DNA of 64,000 nt from Sphingobium aromaticiconvertens (GTDB lineage Bacteria; Pseudomonadota; Alphaproteobacteria; Sphingomonadales; Sphingomonadaceae). Under the pieces are notes generated by a model. It was given only the letters and a program-made list of their open reading frames with translations, searched no databases and was not told the DNA's origin. Made by a program: the position numbers and the translations under genes. Below are positions 1 through 10,997 of the stretch, piece by piece. Position 1 is the first letter of the stretch, and each line of letters begins with the position of its first letter. Where the stretch lies: NCBI RefSeq assembly GCF_037154075.1, contig NZ_JBANRJ010000001.1, positions 2,847,501-2,911,500 of the forward strand, in the 5' to 3' direction.

Positions 1-257
1 GCGTCATGAGCGATGTTGCCAACGACGTGCCGGTGGACGAGCAATTGATCGCTGCCCAGCGACTGGAGCAGGCCGAGGCAGTGTTGCGCGCGCTTGGACC
101 ACGCGTTGAGATGGTATTTCGTCGGTTCCGGATGGAAGGCATAGGACAGCGCGCCATTGCCGAGGAACTGGGCGTCAGCCTGACGACGGTCGAAAAGGAT
201 CTGCAAAAGGCGTATCGCGCCATGCTGACCCTCAAGCAGAAACTGGATACGGAATGA
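1..257 (+). CDS. ECF-type RNA polymerase sigma factor, C-terminal part (FecI-like), cut by window edge
   Basis: The frame is open to the left edge, so the real start lies outside the window and only about 84 residues are seen. They form sigma-70 region 4: a helix rich in Arg/Glu, then a helix-turn-helix around GQRAIAEELGVSLTTVEKDL, which contacts the -35 element. The gene ends at 257, 37 bases before fecR, and a TonB receptor with a signalling domain follows. That order is the classic FecI-FecR-receptor surface-signalling unit. The family directs transcription of the neighbouring receptor gene once the anti-sigma factor relays a signal. The ATG at 6 is probably internal, because region 2 would be missing. 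The FecI subtype is inferred from context. Confidence 0.85.
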   Translation, partial: VMSDVANDVPVDEQLIAAQRLEQAEAVLRALGPRVEMVFRRFRMEGIGQRAIAEELGVSLTTVEKDLQKAYRAMLTLKQKLDTE

Positions 258-294
258 CGGGCGCAGTGACGTCTTGTGTCGCAAGGGGCAAGAT

Positions 295-1242
295 ATGAAC
301 AGGGCTGATGCCATGATCCAAGAGGAAGCGCTCGGATGGGTAATCCGAACGCGCGATCCGGACTTTATCGACTGGACGGGCTTCACCGCCTGGCTGGAGG
401 CCGACTCGCGCCACGCCGCCGCCTATGACGTGCTGGCGACCGATGACGCGGATCTGGCGGCACTGGTGCCCAGCGAGCCGGTTATTGTGCCGCCGCCCGC
501 CAATGATGTGGGCGAGCCGGGCTGGCGTCGGTGGCGCTGGCTGGCTGGTGGTGCCATTGCCGCTGCGCTGGTCGCGACACTGTCCATTGCCACGCTCAAC
601 CGTACAGACATCTATACCGTGACCACCAAGCCGGGCGAGACGCGCGTCATCGCGCTGGAGGATGGCACGCGGATCGATGTGAATGGCGGCAGCACGCTGA
701 GGCTGGATCACAAGAATCTGCGCTTTGCCGCGCTCGATCAAGGCGAGGCCGCTTTCACCGTCACCCATGACGAACACGACCCGTTCCGTGTGAAGGTGGG
801 CGAGACAGTGTTCGAGGATGCAGGCACGGTGTTCAACATCGTCCATAGCGGCACGACAACACGCATCGGCGTGTCGGAAGGGTTGGTCGTATACAACCCT
901 GAATCCGAAGCGATCAGCCTGCCCGCCGGACGCGCATTGGTGGAGGATGCGGCGGGGCTGCGCCTGTCGGCCGTCGATCGGCAAGCTGTGGCAAGCTGGC
1001 GGCAGGGACGGCTCATTTATGACAATGCGCCGATCGGCGAGGTGACGGGCGACATATCGCGGTCGCTCGGCGTCCGGCTGGATGGCACGAGCAGCGCGAA
1101 GGCGATGCGCTTTACCGGCACGATCCTGCTGGACAAGGATGCGCCGCGCTTCTTTGCCCGCACCGCGCCGTTGCTGGGGCTATCGGCCGTGCGACAGGGC
1201 GATGCCTGGTTGCTGAAGGAGAAGGATGGCACGCAGCGCTGA
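295..1242 (+). CDS. FecR-family anti-sigma / sigma regulator, single-pass inner-membrane protein
   Basis: A protein of 315 residues. Residues 1-80 are a cytoplasmic FecR N-terminal domain (DUF4880-like) with the W-x-x-W-L-x-x-D-x-x-H pattern near residues 27-40. A hydrophobic segment spans about 82-101. The periplasmic FecR domain (about 109-205) follows, with PGETRVIALEDGTRIDVNGG, and then a C-terminal DUF4974/STN-like region. The family senses the receptor's signalling domain in the periplasm and frees or activates the cognate sigma factor inside the cell. The ATG at 295 is chosen because it has an AAGGGG-type site just upstream; an in-frame TTG at 274 lacks support. The 3' end overlaps the receptor gene by 17 bases, so the two are co-translated. 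Confidence 0.9.
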   Translation: MNRADAMIQEEALGWVIRTRDPDFIDWTGFTAWLEADSRHAAAYDVLATDDADLAALVPSEPVIVPPPANDVGEPGWRRWRWLAGGAIAAALVATLSIATLNRTDIYTVTTKPGETRVIALEDGTRIDVNGGSTLRLDHKNLRFAALDQGEAAFTVTHDEHDPFRVKVGETVFEDAGTVFNIVHSGTTTRIGVSEGLVVYNPESEAISLPAGRALVEDAAGLRLSAVDRQAVASWRQGRLIYDNAPIGEVTGDISRSLGVRLDGTSSAKAMRFTGTILLDKDAPRFFARTAPLLGLSAVRQGDAWLLKEKDGTQR

Positions 1243-3667
1243 CCGTGCCGCCGTCCTCGCCGCCCTTATCCTGACGGCGGCATCGCCCGCGCAAGCGGCG
1301 GACAGGCAGCAGATCAGCATCGCCGGGGGACGCCTTGGCGATGCAGCGATAACGCTTGGCCGTCAGACCGGCAGCAGCATCGGCATGTCCGATCAGGCGC
1401 TGGCCGGGATCAGGGTGAAAGGCGTGCAGGGCCGCATGACGCTGGATCGTGCCCTCGCCCGCCTGCTCGACGGGGCGGGCGCGCGGGCCGTGCGCGTGGC
1501 CGAAGGCAGTTGGCGGATCGTGCGGGCGGAGAAGGCTGTGCTGCCGAATCGCCCTCCTGCCCCTGCCCCGGCACCAGCGCAGGAACCCGAGTCCGTCGAC
1601 ATCGTGGTTACAGCCTCCAAACGGGATATCCCCCTGCCCCACTATGCCGGCGTGGTCGAGCAGGTTGGCGGCGATCTGTTGACCGCGCAGGAGGCATCGG
1701 CGGGGACTGCGACATTGCTTACACGCGTTGCGAGCCTGAGTTCCACCCATGTCGGGTCCGGCCGCAACAAGCTGTTTATCCGCGCGATAGCCGATTCCGG
1801 CTTTTCCGGCCCCACCCAGGCGACCACCGGGCAATATCTGTCGGACATGCGCCTGAACTACGCCGCGCCTGACCCCGATCTGCGCCTCTATGACGTCGGT
1901 GGGATCGAGGTGTTGGAAGGACCGCAGGGGACGCTTTATGGGGCGGGGTCACTGGGCGGCATCATACGCATCATCCCCAATCCGCCCAATCTGGCAATGA
2001 CCGGCGGACAGGTCAGCAGCGGCCTGTCCGCGACCCAGCATGGCGCAGCGGGCGGCGACCTGTCGGCGACGCTCAACATGCCCATCATTTCCGAAAAGCT
2101 GGCGCTGCGGGTCGTGGGCTATGGCGTCAACGACGCGGGCTATATCGACAATATCCTGACGGGACGGAATGACGTCAACCGAACCTATACCTATGGCGGT
2201 CGCGCGACACTGCGCATTGCGCCCGATGACGACTGGACCATCGACCTCAACGGCGTTTACCAGCATATCGAAGGGCGCGATGCGCAATATGCAAGCCGGT
2301 CCATCGGTAACCTGTCCCGCGCGTCCAGCATCGCGCAGCCCTATGATGCGGACTATCTGTTGGGCAATGTGCGGATCGAGAAACATTGGGACGACCTGCG
2401 CTTCGTTTCCTCGACCGGCTATGTTCGGCACGTCCTGTCCGAAAGCTATGACGCCACCCAGGCCGATGGTGTCCCGGCGCTGTTCCGCCAGCGCAACCGG
2501 GTCGGCATTTTCTCGACCGAGAACCGGCTGGTCCGTGATCTGGACAATGGACTTGGCTGGATATTGGGCGCGTCCTATCTGCAAAGCACGTCGGACATCA
2601 GCCGATCGCTCACCTATCTGGGGCCGACACCCGCCATGGCGCAGGCCAGCCCTATCATTCCGGGCGTGCCCATATATGGCTTTGGCCGCCGCGCGCCGAC
2701 GACCGGCGTCCATAATGAGGTGCGCGAAGCCACGCTGTTTGGCGAAGCCTCCTTCGAGCCGCTGCCCGGCCTGATCGCTACAGTGGGAGGACGATTGACG
2801 CTGAGCCGCCTGGAGGGACGGGCGATTGATCCGATCGCCATCCTGTCCGACAGCGAACTCGCCCGCGCGGAGGCGCAAGCCGATCGCAACGAGACGATGT
2901 TCCTGCCCTCCTTCTCGCTGCTGACCGACAGGCTGGGTGGCGTCACCCTCTATGCCCGGTTCCAGCAGGGGTTCCGCCCCGGCGGGCTGGCAGTCGACGA
3001 CCAGCGTATCCAGCGGTTCCACAATGACCGCATGTCGACGGTGGAGGTCGGGATGCGCAAGGGCGTAGCGGGTCGCGATCCCTTCGCGATCGCGCTGAAC
3101 GCCGCCTACACCGACTGGCGGGACATTCAGGCAGACGTCACCGACCGGCTGGGCCTGCCGACGACTGCCAATATCGGGAACGGGCGCATCTATACGCTGG
3201 AAGGGCGTGTGGCGATCCGGCCAACGTCATCGCTCACGCTGGACGGCAGCATCATCTACAACGACAGCCGCCTTAGCCAGCCCGCGCAGTTCGTGCGCCT
3301 GCTCAATTATCAGGGTTCCTCGCTCAGCCTGCCAAATGTTGCCAATCTGGGTGGCCGGATCGCGGCGGATTATCGACTGCCGGTTGGGGATACGGGGCAA
3401 TTTCGTTTGTCGGCTTCGGCCCGCTATGTCGGGAAATCGCGCCTTGGCGTTGGTCCGATCTTCGGTCAGGAGCAAGGCGATTATGTCGACACCGCCCTGT
3501 CGGCCAGCCTGCGACGGGGCGCGGTCAATTATACGCTGTCGCTGACCAACCTGCTGGACACGGTCGGCAACCGTTTTGCACTGGGCACGCCGTTCAATCT
3601 GACGGGCGATTATTTCACGCCTTTGCGCCCCAGAACCGTCAGGATGGGTGTCGATTTCGCATTTTGA
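1226..3667 (+). CDS. TonB-dependent receptor with N-terminal STN signalling domain
   Basis: An 813-residue outer-membrane receptor. A signal peptide ends near residue 25 (SPAQAAD). The STN domain (about 27-100) is followed by a Pro/Ala linker and a TonB box-like DIVVTASKR at 125-133. The plug carries the conserved VLEGPQGTLYGAGSLGG motif, and a long beta-barrel ends in Phe. The STN domain plus FecI/FecR next door marks it as a transducer: binding of a ligand, typically a ferric siderophore or haem, both imports it with TonB energy and switches on the sigma factor. The ligand cannot be read from the sequence. The start overlaps fecR by 17 bases. Confidence 0.93.
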   Translation: MARSADRAAVLAALILTAASPAQAADRQQISIAGGRLGDAAITLGRQTGSSIGMSDQALAGIRVKGVQGRMTLDRALARLLDGAGARAVRVAEGSWRIVRAEKAVLPNRPPAPAPAPAQEPESVDIVVTASKRDIPLPHYAGVVEQVGGDLLTAQEASAGTATLLTRVASLSSTHVGSGRNKLFIRAIADSGFSGPTQATTGQYLSDMRLNYAAPDPDLRLYDVGGIEVLEGPQGTLYGAGSLGGIIRIIPNPPNLAMTGGQVSSGLSATQHGAAGGDLSATLNMPIISEKLALRVVGYGVNDAGYIDNILTGRNDVNRTYTYGGRATLRIAPDDDWTIDLNGVYQHIEGRDAQYASRSIGNLSRASSIAQPYDADYLLGNVRIEKHWDDLRFVSSTGYVRHVLSESYDATQADGVPALFRQRNRVGIFSTENRLVRDLDNGLGWILGASYLQSTSDISRSLTYLGPTPAMAQASPIIPGVPIYGFGRRAPTTGVHNEVREATLFGEASFEPLPGLIATVGGRLTLSRLEGRAIDPIAILSDSELARAEAQADRNETMFLPSFSLLTDRLGGVTLYARFQQGFRPGGLAVDDQRIQRFHNDRMSTVEVGMRKGVAGRDPFAIALNAAYTDWRDIQADVTDRLGLPTTANIGNGRIYTLEGRVAIRPTSSLTLDGSIIYNDSRLSQPAQFVRLLNYQGSSLSLPNVANLGGRIAADYRLPVGDTGQFRLSASARYVGKSRLGVGPIFGQEQGDYVDTALSASLRRGAVNYTLSLTNLLDTVGNRFALGTPFNLTGDYFTPLRPRTVRMGVDFAF

Positions 3668-3759
3668 GATGATCTGCGGCATTTAGGCTGACGGAAAGCC
3701 GGGACTCGTGCCGTCCCCTCCGCAGCACGCGCAAAGGCGCGGTCCGCAGAGGAGACATC

Positions 3760-6700
3760 ATGCGACATTATCTGACCTGCACAGCCATGGCCTCCGTTCT
3801 GGTGGCGTTGGCGGCGGGAGAAGCATCGGCCGAAACCACCATCAGCACGGCAACCACGACCCCGGTCGCCACCGCAACCGTGGCCAATGGGGTCGCCGAC
3901 GACATCACCATCAGTTCGGCAGGATCCATCACCCTGACCAGCGGCGCGGCCGTCACGATCAACAGCAACAACAAGGTCAGCAACGCCGGCACGATCAAGA
4001 TGACCGGCGTCGACAATGCGACCGGCATCCTGGCCATGCCCGGCACCAGCGGCGACATCATCCACAGCGGCACCATCACCCTGGACGAGGATTATACCGC
4101 GACCGACACCGACAGCGATGGCGATGTAGACGGTCCGTTCGCCAAGGGATCGAACCGCAACGGCATCTGGGTGCAGTCCGGCGCGGCGCATACGGGCGCG
4201 CTGACCAGCAGCGGCACGATCACGATCGAGGGCAACCAGTCGACCGGGATTCGCCTGGACGGTCCCCTGAACGGTGCGCTCAGCACCAGCGGTACCATCA
4301 GCGTCGTGGGCGACAACAGCTATGGCGTTCTGGCTAATGCGGTGACGGGCGATGTCACACTGCGCGGATCGACGGCGGTTGCCGGCGCAAACAGCGTTGG
4401 CGCAGCCCTGATGGGAGATATTGGCGGCGCGCTGAAGATTCAGGGAACGATCGTCAGCACCGGCTATCGCTCCACCACCGCACCGACCGATGTGAGCAAG
4501 TTGGATGCCGACGACCTGCTACAGGGCGGCCCGGCGGTTCGGATCGCGGGCAATGTCGCGGGCGGGATCATCTTTGATGCGCCGCCGACGCTGAGCGAAA
4601 CCGATGCCGATGTCGACAAGGACGGCCTGCCCGATGCGACGGAAGGCACATCGTCCATTACCTCCTATGGGGCCGCGCCTGCGGTCGAAATCGGCGCGGC
4701 TGATCGTGACATTTCGATCGGTGCTGTTGCGGCGGACACCTCCGGCTATGGCCTAATCGTCAGGGGCAGCATGGTTGGTTCCGGCGTCTATGCGGGCGTG
4801 AACGCGACTGGCCTGTCGATCGGCGGACTGGGCGGCGGCGTGACCATTGCCAAGGGTCTGGACGTCCGCGGCGCCATTGCCGCTGCCTCGCTCGATAGCA
4901 ATGCGACCGCCGTGCGGATCGGCAGCGGGGCCAATGTCGGCGCGGTCGCAGTTTCCGGATCACTAGGTGGGGCCGGCTCCGCGCTGGACGGGACTGTCGC
5001 ACGCGGCCTCCTGATCGAGAGCGGCGCGAATGTGAACAGCATCGCCATCAGCGGCACAGTCAGCGCCGCAGCGCTCAGCAGCGAGAAGGGCACGGCCGTC
5101 GCGATTGCCGACCAGTCGGGCACCGTCACGTCGGTAAGCAACACCGGCAAGATCACCGCGAGCGGCGGCAAGACCGGCGCCAATGTCGCGCTGGACCTGT
5201 CAGCCAACAGCAGCGGCGTGACGATTACACAGGCTCTGGCCTCCGATACCGCCGCCGCGCCCTCTATCAGCGGCGACGTTCGACTTGGGTCGGGCAATGA
5301 CCAACTGGCCGTATCGGCTGGCACGATCATCGGCGACGTCGCCCTTGGCGGCGGCGATGACAACGTCACGCTGTCGGGAACTTCCGCCCTGACCGGCGCC
5401 GTCAACTATGGCGCGGGCAACTCCAACCTGACGCTGGCCGACAGCGCGAAAATCACGGGCAACATCGATTTTGGCGGCGGCGCTGGCACGCTGACGCTGG
5501 GCGGCACATCGTCGCTGACGGGGTCTATAGCCAACAGCGGCGGCATGGCGCTGGTGCTGAACGGCGGTTCGTTGAATGCAACGAACAGCGGGACGTTGGC
5601 ATTGTCCTCCCTGACCGCTTCATCCGGGTCGACAATCGGCGTCAATATCGACGGCGCAACGGGCACGAACACCCTGTATGACGTGGCGGGTGCAGCCAGC
5701 TTTGCAAGCGGATCGAAGGTTCAGGCGACACTGACGCAGGTGTCCGGGTCGGAAGGCGATTATGTGATCGTCCGGGCCGGCACCCTGAGCGGCACGCCCG
5801 ACCTGTCGAGCAATGCGGTATTGCCCTATATGTTCAAGGGTACGCTCACCAGCAACGCATCGACCGGCGAAGTGACATTATCGATTGCGGAAAAAAGCGT
5901 CGCCGACCTTGGCCTGAACGGGTCGCTCGCGCGAGCCTATCCCGCGATCTTCGCGGCGCTGGACAATGACAGCGCCATTGCCGACACTTTCCTGTCGGTT
6001 GCCGATGGCGCCACATTGAACAGCGCTCTGCGCCAGATGCTGCCGGATCATGCGGGTGGCACGTTCGAGGCCGTGACGTCCGGTTCTCGGGCAACCGCGC
6101 GCATCCTCAGCGATCCGGGCGGCATGGCTCGCACGCAGGATGGCCGGCTCGGCTTCTGGCTCAACCAGATCGCTTTTGGCAGCGCCAAGAGCGTGGGAAG
6201 CACCGCCTCCTACGACATCACCGGCTGGGGCGCGTCGGGCGGGGCCGAATATCTGACCGACATTGGCGCATTTGGAGCGTCGCTCGCCTATATTCACGGC
6301 AATGACTCCAGCGGCGGGTCCAACAGCGCGGTCGATTCCGACCAGTTCGAGCTGGCGGCCCACTGGCGCGGCCAATGGGGTCCGCTCCAGGGTTTTGCAC
6401 GGGTATCGGCAGCGACGATCGACTTTGGCGGCACACGACGGTTCATCACCAGCGCCGCAACACGAACGGCGGAAGGCGACTGGTCAGGCAAGCTCTATTC
6501 GGCCACCGCTGGCGCATCCTATGAGAAGAGCTTTGGCCGGTTCAGCCTGCGTCCGGCAATCGGGATCGACTATTACCGCCTGAAGGAAAGCGGCTATGCC
6601 GAAACGGGCGGCGGCGATGCCTTCAACCTGACCGTGGACGGGCGCACCAGCGACGAGTTGACCGCCAACGGCACGCTGACCGCCGCCTATGACATGGGCA

Positions 6701-6969
6701 GCCTCAACCGTGCGGATGGCTGGTTCCGTGTGGAGTTGGAGGGCGGGCGTCGCCAGATCGTCGGCGGGTCGCTGGGCAACACTATCGCGCATTTCAAGGA
6801 TGGCGACGACTTCACGCTGGTGGCCGAGGAACGGACCAATGGCTGGACCGGCCGTGCGCGCCTGATCGGTGGCACCGACACTTTCCGGGTCGGCGGCGAA
6901 TTCAGCGCGGAAGAACAACAAAATCATGTGGCGATCGCATTTAGGGCGACGGTTAACTTCATCCTGTGA
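3760..6969 (+). CDS. Type V autotransporter adhesin-like protein with C-terminal beta-barrel
   Basis: A protein of 1069 residues. A signal peptide covers about 1-24 (AAGEASA). A long passenger rich in Ser, Thr, Gly, Asn and Ala has many imperfect repeats of the form G-T-I-x-x-S/N-G, typical of a parallel beta-helix. An autotransporter barrel occupies about 790-1069 with alternating aromatic strands; the last residues are NFIL, where most families end in Phe. Two Asp-rich inserts resemble calcium-binding loops, at about residues 116-125 (DTDSDGDVD) and 281-293. A good AGAGGAG site precedes the ATG. The gene starts 92 bases after the receptor and is followed by a strong terminator, so it may be the last gene of the sigma-controlled unit. 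The function of the passenger is not recognisable. Confidence 0.88.
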   Translation: MRHYLTCTAMASVLVALAAGEASAETTISTATTTPVATATVANGVADDITISSAGSITLTSGAAVTINSNNKVSNAGTIKMTGVDNATGILAMPGTSGDIIHSGTITLDEDYTATDTDSDGDVDGPFAKGSNRNGIWVQSGAAHTGALTSSGTITIEGNQSTGIRLDGPLNGALSTSGTISVVGDNSYGVLANAVTGDVTLRGSTAVAGANSVGAALMGDIGGALKIQGTIVSTGYRSTTAPTDVSKLDADDLLQGGPAVRIAGNVAGGIIFDAPPTLSETDADVDKDGLPDATEGTSSITSYGAAPAVEIGAADRDISIGAVAADTSGYGLIVRGSMVGSGVYAGVNATGLSIGGLGGGVTIAKGLDVRGAIAAASLDSNATAVRIGSGANVGAVAVSGSLGGAGSALDGTVARGLLIESGANVNSIAISGTVSAAALSSEKGTAVAIADQSGTVTSVSNTGKITASGGKTGANVALDLSANSSGVTITQALASDTAAAPSISGDVRLGSGNDQLAVSAGTIIGDVALGGGDDNVTLSGTSALTGAVNYGAGNSNLTLADSAKITGNIDFGGGAGTLTLGGTSSLTGSIANSGGMALVLNGGSLNATNSGTLALSSLTASSGSTIGVNIDGATGTNTLYDVAGAASFASGSKVQATLTQVSGSEGDYVIVRAGTLSGTPDLSSNAVLPYMFKGTLTSNASTGEVTLSIAEKSVADLGLNGSLARAYPAIFAALDNDSAIADTFLSVADGATLNSALRQMLPDHAGGTFEAVTSGSRATARILSDPGGMARTQDGRLGFWLNQIAFGSAKSVGSTASYDITGWGASGGAEYLTDIGAFGASLAYIHGNDSSGGSNSAVDSDQFELAAHWRGQWGPLQGFARVSAATIDFGGTRRFITSAATRTAEGDWSGKLYSATAGASYEKSFGRFSLRPAIGIDYYRLKESGYAETGGGDAFNLTVDGRTSDELTANGTLTAAYDMGSLNRADGWFRVELEGGRRQIVGGSLGNTIAHFKDGDDFTLVAEERTNGWTGRARLIGGTDTFRVGGEFSAEEQQNHVAIAFRATVNFIL

Positions 6970-7070
6970 CGTCTAAACACTGAATTGGCGGGCTATCCCA
7001 AGACCCTCCCTGGCCCGCCAGTCAGCCATGACCACAGCCCTCCCCCCAGGGCGTCATGGCACCAACAGGA

Positions 7071-7110
7071 AAGGGCGCGACCGTCCCCCGGTCGCGCCCT
7101 TTTTTGTTTT
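7071..7110 (+). terminator. Strong intrinsic terminator after the autotransporter gene
   Basis: Arms GGGCGCGACC (7073-7082) and GGTCGCGCCC (7090-7099) are a perfect 10-bp stem, extended by two A-T pairs, with a 7-base loop. TTTTTTGTTTT follows. A second, weaker hairpin (CATGAC/GTCATG with GCCCT/AGGGC) lies just before it at 7027-7058. Confidence 0.92.
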
Positions 7111-7199
7111 ACTTCCCTGCCTCACACCAAAGGACGAATTTGGCCTTTGGATCGGGCTATACCGCAGTAAATGATGGAGAGAGCTGGACGCTCTAAACG

Positions 7200-7226
7200 A
7201 AAAGAGGCGGCCGTTAGACCGCCTCC
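7200..7226 (-). terminator. Intrinsic terminator of the gat operon
   Basis: On the minus strand, GAGGCGG pairs with CCGCCTC around an 8-base loop and is followed by TTTTCG. It lies about 30 bases past the gatB stop codon, back to back with the plus-strand terminator at 7071. Confidence 0.75.
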
Positions 7227-7254
7227 TTATATCATCAGCTAACTTCGGCGAGGA

Positions 7255-8753
<1,499 letters not shown>

Positions 8754-8757
<4 letters not shown>

Positions 8758-9092
8758 TTCAATGCTTTCAGATATTGGGCTGTTGCAAGCATTTCTTCTT
8801 TTAGCATATCTGCGGCAACGCCTTCTATTTGCGCCTTTTCGCAGATGTTCACGATAACATCCGTATATTCTGGATATTTTCGAAGCTCATATGCTGCGGC
8901 CATTTTGGAGGCGATACTGGCACCCGACAGACCAAGATGATCCATGATCTGGAAGAAGCGCTGATATTCCTGGTGTTGAACTTCCCGGCGACGCGCCAGC
9001 GTATAAAACACTGCCGACCATGCCAAGGCGGCGAGCGGGAGAACTATCCCTGCCCAAGCTATCCACTCCCCAGCAGTGGATAGGTTCATCAT
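8754..9092 (-). CDS. Small single-pass membrane protein of unknown function inside the gat operon
   Basis: About 112 residues from the ATG at 9092; an ATG one codon later is also possible. One hydrophobic segment ([21 protein letters not shown]) is followed by RRR, then a soluble helical domain of about 80 residues ([20 protein letters not shown], then [20 protein letters not shown]). The gene is coupled on both sides: TGATG joins the gatA stop to its start, and ATGA joins its stop to the gatB start. Base composition is a little more AT-rich than the neighbours. I do not recognise the family. The tight coupling implies expression in step with GatCAB, but nothing shows a role in tRNA amidation. 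Confidence 0.72.
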
Positions 9093-10573
9093 CACCACCA
9101 CTTATCCGGTCGCGCCGTGAACCCAGCGCGTTCCTCGATGGCGAGGCCCGCGTTCAGCACGCTTTGCTCGTCCAGCGCCTTGCCGATGATCTGAAGACCC
9201 AGCGGCAGCCCCTGGGCGTCAAGGCCGCCGGGCACCGACATGGCGGGCAGGCCTGCCAGCGACGCGGGGACGGTGAAGACATCGTTCAGATACATGGCCA
9301 GCGGATCGGCCTGCTTCTCGCCCAGAGCGAACGCCGCGGAGGGCGCGGTCGGGGTGAGGAGCAGGTCGCACTTTTCGAATGCCCGGTCGAAATCGCGGGA
9401 GATGAGCGTGCGGACCTTCTGTGCCTGCGTATAATAGGCGTCGTAGAAGCCCGCTGACAGCACATAGGTGCCCATCATGATGCGGCGCTTTACCTCTGGT
9501 CCGAAACCGGCGGCGCGGGTGGCGGCATACATATCCTGCAAGCCTGCGCCATCGGGCAGGTCGCGCTGGCCGTAGCGCACGCCGTCATAGCGGGCGAGGT
9601 TGGACGAGGCTTCGGCCGGGGCGATGATATAATAGGTCGGCAGCGCGTACTTCGTATGCGGCAGCGAAACCTCGACCACATCAGCACCAGCATCCTTCAG
9701 GAAGGCGATACCCTTTTCCCACAGCGCCTCAATCTCGGCGGGCATTCCGTCGACCCGATATTCCTTGGGAATGCCGATGGTCTTGCCAGCAAGGTTGCTG
9801 GACAGGCCCGCTTCCCACTGCGGCACGGCGAGATCGAGTGAAGTTGCATCCTTCGGATCAAAGCCCGCCATATTTTCAAGCATGATGGCGTTGTCGCGGA
9901 TCGTGCGCGCCATCGGCCCAGCCTGATCGAGCGACGAGGCGAAGGCGACGACGCCCCAGCGCGAGCAGCGGCCATAGGTAGGCTTGATGCCGGAAATGCC
10001 AACGAAGCTGGCGGGCTGGCGGATCGAACCACCGGTATCCGTGCCGGTCGCCGCCGGGCAGAGCCGCGCGGAGATGGCCGACGAACTGCCGCCCGACGAA
10101 CCGCCGGGCGCCAGCGCCGCATTGTCGCCATCACCCCGTTTCCAGGGCGAGATGACATTGCCGAAATAGCTGGTTTCGTTGGACGAGCCCATGGCGAACT
10201 GATCAAGGTTCAGCTTACCCAGCATTCCTGCGCCCGCAGCCCATAGCTTGCCCGATACGGTCGATTCATAGGTCGGCACAAAGCCTTCCAGCATGTGCGA
10301 CGCGGCGGTGGTCTGGGTGCCTTCGGTGCAGAAGAGATCCTTCATGCCGATGGGAATGCCCGACAGCGGCTTGAGCATGCCCGCAGCCCGATCCGCGTCG
10401 GCGGCATCGGCAGCTTCGAGCGCCTTCTCAGGCGTTTCGACGATGAAGGCGTTCAGCGCCTTTGCGGCGGCGACATTGGCATTGAATCCCTCGGCCACTT
10501 CGCGGGCGGAAAAGTCGCCGGCGCGGAAGCCGTCGCGGATTTCGGCGACGGTCAGGTTGGTCAGGTCGGTCAT
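9092..10573 (-). CDS. gatA: Aspartyl/glutamyl-tRNA amidotransferase subunit A
   Basis: 493 residues, an amidase-signature enzyme. The Gly/Ser-rich signature includes [15 protein letters not shown] and the stretch [13 protein letters not shown], which carries the catalytic Ser. The catalytic Lys lies in the [14 protein letters not shown] segment. GatA hydrolyses glutamine and channels ammonia to GatB. The start codon at 10573 overlaps the last base of the gatC stop, and the stop overlaps the next gene's start. The call is secure. Confidence 0.97.
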   Translation of the reverse strand: MTDLTNLTVAEIRDGFRAGDFSAREVAEGFNANVAAAKALNAFIVETPEKALEAADAADADRAAGMLKPLSGIPIGMKDLFCTEGTQTTAASHMLEGFVPTYESTVSGKLWAAGAGMLGKLNLDQFAMGSSNETSYFGNVISPWKRGDGDNAALAPGGSSGGSSSAISARLCPAATGTDTGGSIRQPASFVGISGIKPTYGRCSRWGVVAFASSLDQAGPMARTIRDNAIMLENMAGFDPKDATSLDLAVPQWEAGLSSNLAGKTIGIPKEYRVDGMPAEIEALWEKGIAFLKDAGADVVEVSLPHTKYALPTYYIIAPAEASSNLARYDGVRYGQRDLPDGAGLQDMYAATRAAGFGPEVKRRIMMGTYVLSAGFYDAYYTQAQKVRTLISRDFDRAFEKCDLLLTPTAPSAAFALGEKQADPLAMYLNDVFTVPASLAGLPAMSVPGGLDAQGLPLGLQIIGKALDEQSVLNAGLAIEERAGFTARPDKWW

Positions 10574-10860
10574 TATTCGATCACCTTGGGCACCGCGAAA
10601 AAGCCATGTTCGGCTTGCGGGGCATTGGCCAGCACTCTGTCGCGGATATTGCCGTCGGTGACGACATCGTCGCGCAGGCGCAGATGGTTGGGGATGACGG
10701 CGGTCATCGGCTCTACGCCGGTCACATCCACCTCGCCCAATTGCTCCACCCAGCCAAGGATGTTGTTGAGTTCCGGCACCATCGCCTGCGCCTCATCCTC
10801 AGTCACGGAAATCCGCGAGAGGCTGGCGATCTTCTTTACGGTTTGAAGGTCTATCGACAT
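10573..10860 (-). CDS. gatC: Aspartyl/glutamyl-tRNA amidotransferase subunit C
   Basis: 95 residues from the ATG at 10860 ([19 protein letters not shown]), typical GatC length. It contains the conserved [19 protein letters not shown] segment and the C-terminal [17 protein letters not shown] tail. GatC is the small belt subunit that holds GatA and GatB together. A longer frame reaching 10884 exists, but the family start is the internal Met. It is the first gene of the operon, divergent from the DUF3089 gene; their promoters must share 10861-10997. Confidence 0.95.
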   Translation of the reverse strand: MSIDLQTVKKIASLSRISVTEDEAQAMVPELNNILGWVEQLGEVDVTGVEPMTAVIPNHLRLRDDVVTDGNIRDRVLANAPQAEHGFFAVPKVIE

Positions 10861-10997
10861 GGCGCATGCCGCTAGCATTGGCACATCGCCGCTTCAAGCG
10901 CTTTGCTGCCTGAAGAGGCATAGATCACGCGACACTTGCAACCCTTTGCCGCTTGGGTCAGACATCTGCACGAGCGCGCAGGGGTGTGCGCGAACCC

